A DNA stretch of 64,000 nt from Pseudoclavibacter soli DSM 23366 (GTDB lineage Bacteria; Actinomycetota; Actinomycetes; Actinomycetales; Microbacteriaceae), in NCBI RefSeq assembly GCF_000423505.1, contig NZ_AUIC01000003.1, positions 372,001 to 436,000 of the forward strand, given 5' to 3'. The notes below the pieces were generated by a model, which searched no databases, was not told where the DNA came from, and saw only the letters and a program-made list of their open reading frames with translations. Shown here one piece after another: positions 27,887 through 36,576 of this stretch. Position 1 is the stretch's first letter; the number at the start of each line of letters is the position of its first letter. A program made the translations under genes and the position numbers.

Positions 27887-28234
27887 TCAGAGAAGCGTTG
27901 ACGGAATCAGCAGGCGCGTGCCGGCCTGCACGACGCTGTCGCTCAGTCGGTTGGCGGTCTTGATGTCTGCCACGGCATCACGCGGATCGTGGTCTGGCGC
28001 CACACGACTCGCGACGCTCCACAGGCTTTCGCCTGCGCGCACCTCGACATACGTCTGGGTGCCAGGGGCGTCGTCACCGGCAAAGGCCTGCGAGCCGAAG
28101 GCGAACACCGTCATGACGACAGCTACGACGAGCAGCAAAGTTGCCAGCCCGCGAAGCCGACGCCCGCGAGCGGTCAGGCGCATGGGTGCAGCAGCAACGC
28201 TCTCAACAGCAGGTGCGGCAGTGTTCGTGTTCAT
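27887..28234 (-). CDS. Membrane-anchored LysM protein, likely SOS cell-division inhibitor (DivS/ChiZ position)
   Basis: The 115-aa protein has a short basic N-terminus, one transmembrane helix at about 29-49, and a LysM domain at about 62-112 (VEVRAGESLWSVASRVAP). The ATG at 28234 has GAGGAGG 6 nt upstream. It is divergent from lexA. In Mycobacterium (chiZ, Rv2719c) and Corynebacterium (divS), the gene in this position is SOS-induced and blocks division; the topology here fits that role. There is no hydrolase domain, so binding to septal peptidoglycan is more likely than cleavage. Function is inferred from position and architecture. Confidence 0.82.
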   Translation of the reverse strand: MNTNTAAPAVESVAAAPMRLTARGRRLRGLATLLLVVAVVMTVFAFGSQAFAGDDAPGTQTYVEVRAGESLWSVASRVAPDHDPRDAVADIKTANRLSDSVVQAGTRLLIPSTLL

Positions 28235-28261
28235 ATGAGCCTCCTCGGTTCGAACAGGTGT

Positions 28262-28279
28262 TTCGAATATATCTTCGAA
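28262..28279. promoter_or_regulatory. lexA box: LexA (SOS) box candidate
   Basis: TTCGAA-TATATC-TTCGAA is an inverted repeat that contains CGAAT-ATAT-CTTCG, two symmetric changes from the actinobacterial SOS consensus CGAAC-N4-GTTCG. It lies 28 nt upstream of the LysM start. Two weaker half-matches occur at 28251-28265 and 28314-28329, the latter on the lexA side. Confidence 0.6.
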
Positions 28280-28446
28280 TCTGACGAATGACAAGTGCCT
28301 TTTCTCGCGACACTCGAACATATCTCTGTACACGGTCACGCAATTCGGATACAGTTTCGAATGCGATCGACGTGTGGTTCGAGTTCAGCACCACCCACTG
28401 ACATCGCTCCCAGCGCGCGCATGCCGCACCCTGCAGAGAGGCCATC

Positions 28447-29115
28447 ATGAAGGCAGAGAACACCCCGGCGCGGCGACCGCAGCTCACCGCCAAGCAACAG
28501 CAGATTCTCGACTGCATTGCCAGCGCAATAGACGACCGCGGCTATCCGCCGAGCATGCGTGAGATCGGCGACGCCGTCGGCCTCTCTTCGCTCTCATCCG
28601 TCACACACCAGCTCAATCAGCTCTGTCTGGCTGGTTACGTGCGCCGCGACCCCGGGCGCCCACGCGCGCTCGAAATCCTCGAACCACGTCAGCCGCAGTC
28701 CGACCCCGAGCCTGCCCCGGGCGACTACGCCATCTCCGATGATCTTGCAGCGGTGCCACTGGTCGGGCAGATCGCAGCGGGCACGCCAATCCTCGCCGAG
28801 CAGCACATCGAAGAGGTCTTTCCGCTGCCTCGACGCCTCGTCGGCAAGGGCGATCTCTTCTTGCTCAAGGTGAAGGGCGACTCGATGATCGACGCCGCCA
28901 TCTGCGACGGCGATTGGGTCGTGGTGCGCCAACAGGCCGATGCCGTCAACGGCGACATCGTCGCTGCCATGCTCGACGACGAAGCCACCGTCAAGACGTT
29001 TCGCCAACGAGACGGGCACACCTGGCTGCTACCGCAGAACACCCGCTACGAACCCATCTTGGGCGATCACGCCGTCATTCTGGGGCGGGTCGTGGCGGTG
29101 CTGCGCTCAGTCTGA
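28447..29115 (+). CDS. lexA: SOS repressor LexA
   Basis: The 222-aa repressor has a winged-helix N-domain (about 12-75, with the recognition region [19 protein letters not shown]), a linker rich in Pro/Glu, and a C-terminal S24 peptidase domain. The self-cleavage site is the Ala-Gly in GQIAAGTPI (near 118). The catalytic Ser is in KGDSMIDA (near 143) and the Lys in EATVKTF (near 181). It is autoregulated in related species. Its end overlaps the convergent hflX end by 9 bp. Confidence 0.97.
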   Translation: MKAENTPARRPQLTAKQQQILDCIASAIDDRGYPPSMREIGDAVGLSSLSSVTHQLNQLCLAGYVRRDPGRPRALEILEPRQPQSDPEPAPGDYAISDDLAAVPLVGQIAAGTPILAEQHIEEVFPLPRRLVGKGDLFLLKVKGDSMIDAAICDGDWVVVRQQADAVNGDIVAAMLDDEATVKTFRQRDGHTWLLPQNTRYEPILGDHAVILGRVVAVLRSV

Positions 29116-30615
29116 AATCGGTTCGCCGCTGCTGGCCTCGACCAACTGCTCTGCAAGCGCTCGTGACACCCTGGCGTGCAGGCGAGTACCCGTCGCCACG
29201 TACTCACTGCTCAGCACTCGGCCCGTTTCGTGCGCCCGCGCAACCAGGTCGCCGCGCTGGTACGGCACCACAACATCCACCTCGACATCAGGATCAGGCA
29301 GTGCAGACTCAATGCGCTGCACCAGCTCAGCAATACCCTCGCCCGTCGCGGTAGACACGAACAGCCCGTCGGGCGCGAGACCACGCAGCACTAGGCGTCG
29401 ATCGGCATCGATCAGGTCGACTTTGTTGAATACGATGATCTCTTCGGCGCTCGACAGATCACTATCGGCGAGCACCTCGTGCACCGCCTGAATCTGCGCC
29501 GCCGGATCTGGGTGCGAGCCGTCGACCACGTGCACGAGCACGTCTGCATCGGCCGCTTCTTCAAGCGTTGACCGAAACGCCTCAACCAGCTGATGCGGCA
29601 GGCGCCGCACGAAACCGACCGTGTCGGTCAGGGTATAGATGCGACCGTCAGCAGTCTCGTTGCGACGCACGGTCGAGTCGAGGGTGGCGAACAGCGCGTT
29701 CTCGACCAATTCGTCGGCCCCGGTGATCGCGTTGAGCAGTGAAGACTTACCCGCGTTGGTATAGCCCACAATGGCCACAGACGGTACGTCTCTGCGGTGC
29801 CGATTGGCCCGCTTCGCCTCACGAGCTGGCGCCATCGCTTTGATTTGGCGGCGCAGCTTGGCCATGCGGGTATGGATGTGGCGACGGTCAAGTTCGATCT
29901 TGGTCTCACCTGGCCCACGAGAGCCGATGCCCTCACCCGATGCCGCGCGCCCACCGGCCTGACGGCTCAGCGAGGCACCCCAGCCGCGCAGGCGCGGCAG
30001 CATGTACTCGAGCTGGGCGAGCTCGACTTGCGCCTTGCCCTCGCGGCTCTTGGCGTGTTGCGCGAAGATGTCGAGGATGAGCGCCGTGCGATCGACCACC
30101 TTGACTTTGACGATGTCTTCGAGCGCGCGGCGCTGACTCGGCGCTAGTTCGGTGTCGGCGATGACCGTGTCGGCACCGAGCGCGGCCACGAGATCGTGCA
30201 GCTCATGAGCCTTGCCGCGACCGAAGTACGTGCTCGCATCGGGCGTGAGCCTGCGTTGCAACAAGCCGTCAAGCACGTTCGACCCGGCGGTTTCGGCAAG
30301 GGCCGCGAGCTCGGCCAACGAGTTCTCGGCATCGGCCTGAGCCCCCTGCGGGTAAACACCGATCAGCACCACATTCTCGAGGCGCAGTCGCCGATACTCA
30401 ACCTCGGTGACATCTTGCAGCTCGGTCGACAGACCCGAAACCCGCTGTAGCGCCTGACGGTCGTCACGCTCAAGATCGCCGCCGTGCTCTACCGCGGGCA
30501 TCTGCTGCAGTGCTTGGGCGCCCTGCGCCAGCTGACTGCCCAGCGTCTCTGTCGACGCCTCACGACTCTCGATACGCGCCAACAGGCGATCGAGCTGTTC
30601 GTTGTGTTCAGTCAC
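29107..30615 (-). CDS. hflX: GTPase HflX
   Basis: HflX is a ribosome-associated GTPase that rescues stalled or heat-damaged ribosomes. The 502-aa protein has the N-terminal HflX motif FGRGKAHEL near 135, a helical linker with [12 protein letters not shown] near 235, then G1 GYTNAGKSS near 290, G3 DTVGF near 335 and G4 NKVD near 410. The start is GTG at 30615 with GAGGAG 7 nt upstream; the open frame extends to 31281 only as a shadow of the divergent methyltransferase. The residues before the GTP-binding core are longer than in E. coli HflX. Confidence 0.93.
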   Translation of the reverse strand: MTEHNEQLDRLLARIESREASTETLGSQLAQGAQALQQMPAVEHGGDLERDDRQALQRVSGLSTELQDVTEVEYRRLRLENVVLIGVYPQGAQADAENSLAELAALAETAGSNVLDGLLQRRLTPDASTYFGRGKAHELHDLVAALGADTVIADTELAPSQRRALEDIVKVKVVDRTALILDIFAQHAKSREGKAQVELAQLEYMLPRLRGWGASLSRQAGGRAASGEGIGSRGPGETKIELDRRHIHTRMAKLRRQIKAMAPAREAKRANRHRRDVPSVAIVGYTNAGKSSLLNAITGADELVENALFATLDSTVRRNETADGRIYTLTDTVGFVRRLPHQLVEAFRSTLEEAADADVLVHVVDGSHPDPAAQIQAVHEVLADSDLSSAEEIIVFNKVDLIDADRRLVLRGLAPDGLFVSTATGEGIAELVQRIESALPDPDVEVDVVVPYQRGDLVARAHETGRVLSSEYVATGTRLHARVSRALAEQLVEASSGEPISD

Positions 30616-30630
30616 TCGCACTCTCCTCGA

Positions 30631-30636
30631 TAACAT
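30631..30636 (+). promoter_or_regulatory. -10 hexamer of the 30643 methyltransferase gene, leaderless type
   Basis: TAACAT ends 6 nt before the ATG at 30643. No Shine-Dalgarno precedes that ATG; the 27-nt gap to hflX must hold both divergent starts. Confidence 0.5.
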
Positions 30637-30642
30637 GAACGC

Positions 30643-31293
30643 ATGTCGACCGAGCATTATTTCTCCGCCACGCCGCAGGTGCCCGCGAACTGGCGCGAGA
30701 TCACCGTGTCGCTGGCCGGCAGTGAGCGCACCCTCACCACAGCCAGCGGCCTCTTCTCCCCCGACGCCCTCGACCGCGCCACCGCTGTGCTGCTCGACCA
30801 CGTGCCTCCACCGCCCCAGCAGGGCAACCTGCTCGACATCGGCTGCGGGTGGGGGCCCATCGCGCTCACCCTCGCTCTGCGTGAAGCTGACGCAGACGTC
30901 TGGGCGGTAGATGTCAACGAGCGAGCGCTGCAGGCCACGGCGACCAATGCCGACCGTCTGGGGCTCAGCCGGGTGCATCCTGCTCACCCGGACGATGTGC
31001 CCGCAGAGCTCTGCTTCGACGCCATTTGGGCGAACCCTCCGATCCGCATCGGCAAAGCCGCACTGCACGAGCTGCTCGAACGATGGCTGCCTCGCCTGCG
31101 GCCGGGGGCCAGTGCATGGCTGGTCGTCGGCAAACAGCTCGGTGCTGATTCGTTGCAAAAATGGATGGCCGAGCGGCTCGGCACGCACTTCTCCGTCGAG
31201 CGTGCAGCGACAGCGAAGGGCTTTCGGGTGATCCATGTGCGTCATCACACGAATCCCGCAGAGGAACTGTCGAATTCCCACAACTATCGCTGA
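30643..31293 (+). CDS. Class I SAM-dependent methyltransferase, RsmC-like
   Basis: The 216-aa protein matches the C-terminal catalytic half of RsmC/RlmG enzymes, which methylate N2 of guanine in rRNA. Motif I is LLDIGCGWGPIAL near 65, the acidic motif II is AVDVNERAL near 92 and the catalytic NPPIRIG is near 133. RsmC proper has an extra N-terminal pseudo-methyltransferase domain, absent here as in many Gram-positive homologues. The target nucleotide is not known. The gene is monocistronic and divergent from hflX. Confidence 0.85.
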   Translation: MSTEHYFSATPQVPANWREITVSLAGSERTLTTASGLFSPDALDRATAVLLDHVPPPPQQGNLLDIGCGWGPIALTLALREADADVWAVDVNERALQATATNADRLGLSRVHPAHPDDVPAELCFDAIWANPPIRIGKAALHELLERWLPRLRPGASAWLVVGKQLGADSLQKWMAERLGTHFSVERAATAKGFRVIHVRHHTNPAEELSNSHNYR

Positions 31294-31365
31294 CTTCTAC
31301 GCACCTAGGCTAGAGATCGTCGATGCGACTTCGCACCGTCTCTCCGTCGCGAAAGAAGCCCCAGA

Positions 31366-33003
31366 ATGACCGTCAACGAAGCACAGGTGAACGCTGAGAT
31401 CGCGCAATGGCGCGCGATCTATGACGTTCCCGATACAGACGTGATCGCCACCCTCGTGCAGTCTCACCCCGCCGACGCCATCGGCTTCCGAGTGGTCGAT
31501 GGCGACTATGCTGCCACCGATCTGACCTACGGCGAGCTTGATCGGCTGTCAGCCCGGGCCGCACGAGTGCTCAGCGACCTTGGCGTGGGGCGTGGCGACC
31601 GCGTCGCCGTGCTGATGCACCGGTCGACCGAGTACATCAGCCTGCTGCTGGGCATCTGGCGCCTTGGCGCCGTGCACGTGCCATTGTTCACCGCGCTGGC
31701 CGCGCAGGCGATCGCCACTCGCGTTGACTCCAGTCGCGCCGTGCTGATCATCGCCGATGCCGACCAGCGCCACAAGCTTGAGCCCAGCGAAGATCTGCCC
31801 CTGGAGGGCCGCACGTGGAGCGTGCTGCGGGTGGGCGACGACGCCGAGGGACGTTGGCCCGAAGACGCCGAATTCGCTCCCCTGTTCGCGGCGGCCACCC
31901 CGCTCGACCAGACGGTCGCAGTCGGCGGCGACGGCGTCATCGCCCTGCTGTACACATCGGGCACGACGGGCAAACCCAAGGGCGTGCCGCTGCCTGCGCG
32001 AGCACTGACCTCATTCCGGTCGTACATGATCAACGGTCTCGACGTTCGCCCTGACGACACCTTCTGGAATGCCGCCGACCCGGGCTGGGCCTACGGCCTG
32101 TACTTCGGCATCCTCGGCCCGCTCACGATCGGCGTGGCCAACCTGCTCACCGAAGAGAAGTTCAGTGCGGCGCAGGCCTGGAACGTGCTCTCTCGATTCA
32201 AGGTGAACAACTTCGCCGGGGCACCGACCATGTACCGCGCCATGCGCAACGACCCAGAAGAGGGCCTGCCGATTCACCTGCGCCGCGCATCCGCCGCGGG
32301 CGAGCCGCTGACCCCAGAGGTGCTCGAATGGTCGCGCGACGAATTGGGCTCAGAGCCCCACGACCACTATGGCCAGACTGAACACGGCATGCTCATCGGT
32401 GTGCCGTGGCGTGACGGCCTCGCACTGCCGGCCCAGCCGGGTTCGATGGGTGTGACGTTCCCCGGGTGGCGCAGCGAGATCCTCGATCACGACGAGGATG
32501 TGCCAGCCAAGCCCGGTGAGGTCGGCCGCTTGGCGTTCGCGCCCTCCGAGAGCCCGGTGTGGTGGTTCCCGGGGTATGACGAGCTGCCCGAGAAAACCGC
32601 CGAGCGATTCACCGCCGACGGGCACTGGTATCTGACCGGCGACCTCGCCTGGCAAGACGACGAGGGCCTACTGCACTACGTCTCACGCGATGACGACCTG
32701 ATTCTCGCAGCGGGCTACCGCATCAGCCCACTTGACGTGGAGAGCGTGCTGGCCATGCATCCCGCGGTGCGCGAGGTGGCTGTGGTGGGTAAGCCCGATG
32801 ACCTGCGCGGTGAAGTGGTGGCTGCGTACATCGTGCTGGCGCAGAGCTTCACCGGAGACCACACGCTGATCACCGAGCTGCAGCAGCAGGTGAAAACCCG
32901 CTACGCTGCGCACGCCTACCCGCGCATCATCGAGTTCGTCGATGAGCTGCCGCGCACGGCGAGCGCCAAGGTGCAGCGTTACGTGCTCAAAGAGCGCGCC
33001 TGA
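31366..33003 (+). CDS. Acyl-CoA synthetase (AMP-forming)
   Basis: The 545-aa ANL-superfamily enzyme activates a carboxylic acid with ATP and joins it to CoA. It has the P-loop-like A3 motif LLYTSGTTGKPKG near 195, A5 motif YGQTEHG near 335, A7 YLTGDLAW near 420 and the C-terminal A10 lysine in ASAKVQRYVLK near 538. It resembles the medium-chain (ACSM) or short-chain branch more than acetyl-CoA synthetase, but substrate cannot be fixed. It stands alone and is convergent with dapD. A weak GAG-rich ribosome site precedes the ATG. Confidence 0.88.
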   Translation: MTVNEAQVNAEIAQWRAIYDVPDTDVIATLVQSHPADAIGFRVVDGDYAATDLTYGELDRLSARAARVLSDLGVGRGDRVAVLMHRSTEYISLLLGIWRLGAVHVPLFTALAAQAIATRVDSSRAVLIIADADQRHKLEPSEDLPLEGRTWSVLRVGDDAEGRWPEDAEFAPLFAAATPLDQTVAVGGDGVIALLYTSGTTGKPKGVPLPARALTSFRSYMINGLDVRPDDTFWNAADPGWAYGLYFGILGPLTIGVANLLTEEKFSAAQAWNVLSRFKVNNFAGAPTMYRAMRNDPEEGLPIHLRRASAAGEPLTPEVLEWSRDELGSEPHDHYGQTEHGMLIGVPWRDGLALPAQPGSMGVTFPGWRSEILDHDEDVPAKPGEVGRLAFAPSESPVWWFPGYDELPEKTAERFTADGHWYLTGDLAWQDDEGLLHYVSRDDDLILAAGYRISPLDVESVLAMHPAVREVAVVGKPDDLRGEVVAAYIVLAQSFTGDHTLITELQQQVKTRYAAHAYPRIIEFVDELPRTASAKVQRYVLKERA

Positions 33004-33032
33004 CGGAGCCTTTCGGCCCCGGGCTCACGCGA

Positions 33033-33992
33033 TCAGGCGTGCAGCTCGGGGTTGAGCTCGATGCCCTCGCCCGCACGGGCGAGCACCTCAACCCCACCAG
33101 ACAGCGAGTTGCGCCGGAACAACAGGTTGGGCACCCCACTGAGTTCAACGGCCTTGACCTCACGCGAGTGCGTACCCTCTTTGAGCGTGACTTTGGTGCC
33201 GGCGGTCACGTAGAGCCCCGCCTCGACCACGGTGTCGTCGCCGATCGAGATGCCGATGCCCGAGTTTGCCCCCAGCAGCGCGCGCTCCCCGATGCGCACC
33301 TTCTGAGTGCCGCCGCCCGAGAGCGTGCCCATGATGGATGCCCCGCCGCCGATGTCTGATCCGTCGCCGACGACCACCCCTTGCGAAATGCGGCCCTCGA
33401 CCATCGATGTGCCGAGCGTGCCGGCGTTGAAGTTCACGAACCCCTCGTGCATGACGGTCGTGCCCGGTGAGAGATGAGCACCCAGCCGCACCCGGTCAGC
33501 GTCGCCGATGCGCACGCCCTTGGGGCTCACGTAGTCGATCAGCCGAGGGAACTTATCGATCAGCAGCGCGAACACTCCCTCAGCTCGAGCCTGTGCACGC
33601 ACGACGTCGAAGCGCTCGGGCGTGATGGGGCCGCGATTGGTCCACACGTTGTTCGGCAGCACGCCGAAGATGCCGTCGAGGTTTATGGTGTTCGGCTGCA
33701 CGAGCAGATGTGACAGCAGATGCAGGCGGAGGTAGGCGTCGGCAACCGAGGCGGCCGGCTCATCCAGCGCGGCGGTGACGTCGACGACCTCGAGGCGCAC
33801 CTGACGCAGTTCGTCGCGAGTGCCTGCTGCGGCGAATCGGTCGGTCAGCTCGCTCTGATGCGCCACCGGAGTGGCCTCGTCGGCCAGGCGCGGTGTCGGG
33901 AACCAGACGTCGAGGGTCTGCCCTTCGTCGGTGATGGAGGCCAGGCCGGTGCCGAAGCCGATGCGCGAGGTGGAGGCTGCAGAAGCTGTCAT
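33033..33992 (-). CDS. dapD: Tetrahydrodipicolinate N-succinyltransferase
   Basis: DapD adds succinyl to tetrahydrodipicolinate in the lysine/diaminopimelate pathway. The 319-aa protein is the actinobacterial type: an N-terminal domain of about 160 residues and a left-handed beta-helix made of hexapeptide repeats around 190-285 (segments such as [15 protein letters not shown]). The ATG at 33992 is preceded by TACAAT 8 nt upstream, so it is probably leaderless; GGGAGG also lies there but too close to serve as a ribosome site. It is divergent from dapE, the enzyme two steps later. Confidence 0.93.
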   Translation of the reverse strand: MTASAASTSRIGFGTGLASITDEGQTLDVWFPTPRLADEATPVAHQSELTDRFAAAGTRDELRQVRLEVVDVTAALDEPAASVADAYLRLHLLSHLLVQPNTINLDGIFGVLPNNVWTNRGPITPERFDVVRAQARAEGVFALLIDKFPRLIDYVSPKGVRIGDADRVRLGAHLSPGTTVMHEGFVNFNAGTLGTSMVEGRISQGVVVGDGSDIGGGASIMGTLSGGGTQKVRIGERALLGANSGIGISIGDDTVVEAGLYVTAGTKVTLKEGTHSREVKAVELSGVPNLLFRRNSLSGGVEVLARAGEGIELNPELHA

Positions 33993-34000
33993 GCCTCCCG

Positions 34001-34006
34001 ATTGTA
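34001..34006 (-). promoter_or_regulatory. -10 hexamer of dapD, leaderless type
   Basis: TACAAT on the minus strand ends 8 nt before the dapD ATG, close to consensus TATAAT. The divergent dapE -10 lies only 24 nt away. Confidence 0.5.
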
Positions 34007-34029
34007 GCCGTGCTGTGCGCACACCCCAC

Positions 34030-34035
34030 TAGCAT
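34030..34035 (+). promoter_or_regulatory. -10 hexamer of dapE, leaderless type
   Basis: TAGCAT ends 7 nt before the ATG at 34043. It overlaps an earlier in-frame ATG at 34034, which argues for the downstream start. Confidence 0.5.
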
Positions 34036-34042
34036 GGGGATC

Positions 34043-35134
34043 ATGTCATCGCCACAGACGCCTACCGGGGGCCTCGACCTCACCCAGCCAGCATCCGCCA
34101 TCACCCGCGTGATCTGTGATGTGCCCTCAGTCTCTGGCGACGAAACCTCTTTGGCCGACCTCGTCGAACAGGCGTTGCGCGAGCAAACCGACCTCGAGGT
34201 GCTGCGTGACGGCGACACCGTGGTCGCCCGCACACACCTCGATCGCGCACGACGAGTGGTGCTCGCCGGGCATCTCGACACGGTGCCGATCAAAGACAAC
34301 CTGCCGACCACCACGACCGTCGAGCCCACCGGCACCTGGCTGCACGGCCGTGGCACGGTCGACATGAAAGGTGGGGTTGCCGTCGCGCTGGCGCTGGCCG
34401 GCCAGCTGCCCTCCCCCAGCAGCGACATCACCTACGTGTTCTACGACCACGAAGAGGTCTCTGCCGATCTCAACGGCCTGCGCCGAGTTGCCGAGCGGCA
34501 TCCTGAGTGGCTGGCCGCCGACTTCGCCATCTTGGGCGAGCCCACTGCGGGCCGCGTCGAAGGCGGCTGCAACGGCACCTGCCGTTTTCTGATCACCACG
34601 CATGGCCGTCGTGCGCACTCGGCGCGCGCCTGGGTGGGCGAGAACGCCATTCACGCCGCTGCCGACGTGCTCGATGTGCTGCGCGACTTCGCTCCAGAGA
34701 CCGTCACCGTCGACGGGCTCGACTATCGCGAAGGCCTCAACGCCGTCGGCATCACCGGCGGAGTCGCCGGCAACGTCATTCCCGACCACTGCCAAGTGCA
34801 TGTCAACTACCGGTTCGCCCCCAGTCGCAGCGCAGCCGAGGCCGAGCAGCGCATGCGCGAACTGTTCGCGGGGTTCGACGTTGAGTTCGTTGACATGTCG
34901 CCCGGAGCCCGCCCCGGACTCGACGCGCCCCTGGCTCAAGCGTTTCTGCAGGCCGTTGGCGGCGAGGCCCTGCCGAAGTACGGCTGGACAGACGTTGCGC
35001 GATTCAGCGCACTGGGCATCCCCGCGGTGAACTTCGGCCCGGGCGACGCGCTGCTCGCCCACGCTGACGACGAACGTGTGCTGCTCGAAGAGGTTGACCA
35101 CTGCCAGCAGGCGCTGACCCGCTGGTTGGGGTGA
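34043..35134 (+). CDS. dapE: Succinyl-diaminopimelate desuccinylase
   Basis: DapE is a zinc M20-family hydrolase that releases LL-diaminopimelate. The 363-aa protein shows the metal ligand His in LAGHLDTVP near 75, the bridging Asp in GTVDMKGG near 105, the catalytic Glu pair in YDHEEVSA near 137 and LGEPT near 165. The dimerisation domain contains GRRAHSARAW near 195. Starts at 34034 and 34010 are possible in frame, but only 34043 fits the -10 spacing. Together with dapD here and dapC at 47.7 kb it gives the succinylase branch. Confidence 0.94.
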   Translation: MSSPQTPTGGLDLTQPASAITRVICDVPSVSGDETSLADLVEQALREQTDLEVLRDGDTVVARTHLDRARRVVLAGHLDTVPIKDNLPTTTTVEPTGTWLHGRGTVDMKGGVAVALALAGQLPSPSSDITYVFYDHEEVSADLNGLRRVAERHPEWLAADFAILGEPTAGRVEGGCNGTCRFLITTHGRRAHSARAWVGENAIHAAADVLDVLRDFAPETVTVDGLDYREGLNAVGITGGVAGNVIPDHCQVHVNYRFAPSRSAAEAEQRMRELFAGFDVEFVDMSPGARPGLDAPLAQAFLQAVGGEALPKYGWTDVARFSALGIPAVNFGPGDALLAHADDERVLLEEVDHCQQALTRWLG

Positions 35135-35276
35135 GCATCTGGCCAAGCTGTGGCCGGATGCCCTGGTCGCCTGAGCGCCATCGGGTCACTGCCCCTGTCG
35201 ACATGTGGGGCGTCCATGAGATACTTGTAGGCGTGCGAAGTGCCGACCTTCAGCTTCGCGGAAAGAGGTGTATGCC

Positions 35277-35444
35277 ATGGCAGCCATGAAACCCCGCACT
35301 GGGGACGGACCCATGGAGGCAGTCAAAGAAGGCAAGCTCATCGTCGTGCGAGTGCCGCTTGAAGGCGGAGGCCGCCTCGTGGTCTCGGTCAGCAAAGACG
35401 AAGCTCAGGCCCTGCACGACGCCCTCGACTCCGTCATCGCCTAA
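35277..35444 (+). CDS. DUF3117 small protein
   Basis: This 55-aa protein begins MAAMKPRTGDGPMEAVKEG and continues VRVPLEGGGRLVVSVSKDEA, matching the short DUF3117 family found throughout actinobacteria. Its function is unknown. AGAGGTG lies 4-5 nt before the ATG. It is too short for most gene lists but is well supported by the conserved sequence. It is monocistronic, followed by a hairpin. Confidence 0.92.
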   Translation: MAAMKPRTGDGPMEAVKEGKLIVVRVPLEGGGRLVVSVSKDEAQALHDALDSVIA

Positions 35445-35464
35445 CGCTGACTCCTGACTCGATT

Positions 35465-35502
35465 GAGCCCTTGCTGGGCATTGTTGGTGCGCAGCAAGGC
35501 TC
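35465..35502. terminator. Terminator hairpin between DUF3117 and O-methyltransferase genes
   Basis: GAGCC-C-TTGCTG (35465-35476) pairs with CAGCAAGGCTC (35492-35502), 11 bp with one bulge, between convergent genes; a U-run is missing. Confidence 0.5.
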
Positions 35503-36133
35503 AGTCGCGCGGTGCCACCAACGTGAGCAGCCCGTCGCCGATGCGCGAGAGCGTTGAGCGCACATGCTCGCGTTGACCGATCTCAGCAAGCAGCGTACGA
35601 AGTGCAACTGTCTCATCGGCGCGTTGCGTGGGATCTGCCACCCGCGAGTGGTCGAGTGCGTGCGCCAACACAATCAAGCCTCCGGGGCGCGCAATGCGCA
35701 GCCCCTGAGCCACGTATTCTGCCGCTGACGCAATATCAGCGTCGATGAACACCAAGTCATAGGCCGCATCGGCCAGCCGGTCGAGCACTCCTGCGGCACG
35801 CCCGAGAATCGTGCGGGTGTGACTGCTCGGGATGCCCGCAGCCGTGAAAGCTCGCTTGGCTGCCTGCTGGTAGTCAACTTCTGACTCGATAGTCGTGAGC
35901 GTGGCTTCGGGCGCGCCGGTCAGCAGCCAGAGCCCTGAGACTCCTGCGCCCGTGCCGACCTCGGCGATGGCCTTGGCATCGGCTGCGGCTGCGAGCAGTG
36001 CGAGTTGCGCCCCAACTGCTGGGCTGACCGAGTCGATGCCCCATTCTTGGGCCGCCTGACGTGCCGCCTGAATGGCTGCCGGCTCGTGGTGGTATTCCGC
36101 GACGAATCGGTCGGTCGTGGCTGCTTGCGTCAT
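35501..36133 (-). CDS. O-methyltransferase (family 3)
   Basis: The 210-aa SAM-dependent O-methyltransferase resembles the caffeoyl-CoA OMT-like bacterial group. It has motif I EVGTGAGVSGLWLL near 60, LTTIESEVDYQQ (motif II acidic) near 80 and LVFIDAD (metal-binding Asp) near 128. The physiological substrate is unknown. In mycobacteria a homologue lies by sigE/htrA/tatB, and here it is divergent from a tatB-like gene, which supports orthology of the locus. Confidence 0.88.
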   Translation of the reverse strand: MTQAATTDRFVAEYHHEPAAIQAARQAAQEWGIDSVSPAVGAQLALLAAAADAKAIAEVGTGAGVSGLWLLTGAPEATLTTIESEVDYQQAAKRAFTAAGIPSSHTRTILGRAAGVLDRLADAAYDLVFIDADIASAAEYVAQGLRIARPGGLIVLAHALDHSRVADPTQRADETVALRTLLAEIGQREHVRSTLSRIGDGLLTLVAPRD

Positions 36134-36183
36134 CTTCGCCTCCTGCCAGCAAGCCTAGAGGCAAGTCGGCTACTCTAGAGCCC

Positions 36184-36558
36184 GTGGGCATGAGTTTCGA
36201 GAAAATCGTTCTGCTGGTGGTGCTCGCCGCAGTCATCCTCGGCCCGGCGAACCTGCCAAAGTACGCACAGATGCTGGGGTCGGCCGTGCGCCGGCTCCGC
36301 GATTACACCACTGCGTCCAAAGAGCGGCTGCAGGCTGAAGGCAATGAAGCCCTGGCTGACATCGACTGGAAGAAGCTCGACCCGAGACAATACGACCCGC
36401 GCCGCATCATTGCCGATGCGCTCAAAGAAGACTCGACCCCGGCATCCCGCACAGCGATCGCCGCACCTGTGGCGCAGGCCACCAGCGTTGCCGCCACCGA
36501 GCGAGCTGAGCGCGAACGCAATCAGCGGCCAGCTCCCTTCGACTCTGAAGCCACCTGA
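36184..36558 (+). CDS. tatB: Sec-independent translocase subunit TatB-like
   Basis: The 124-aa protein has one N-terminal membrane helix (about 6-20), the turn GPANLP, an amphipathic helix (YAQMLGSAVRRLRDYT) and a polar tail. This is the TatA/B layout; the longer charged tail favours TatB. GTG at 36184 is chosen because TACTCT (36171-36176) ends exactly 7 nt upstream, so a leaderless transcript would begin there; ATG at 36190 is the alternative. tatA and tatC are not in the window. Exported substrate candidates here include EfeB, which has a twin-arginine signal. Confidence 0.85.
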   Translation: MGMSFEKIVLLVVLAAVILGPANLPKYAQMLGSAVRRLRDYTTASKERLQAEGNEALADIDWKKLDPRQYDPRRIIADALKEDSTPASRTAIAAPVAQATSVAATERAERERNQRPAPFDSEAT

Positions 36559-36576
36559 GCGCGCCAGGCGCACGAG

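Noticed and set aside
30616-31281. N-terminal extension of hflX by 222 codons
   Set aside because: It is antisense to the methyltransferase gene, which has motif I and NPPI; GTG at 30615 with GAGGAG is the real start.
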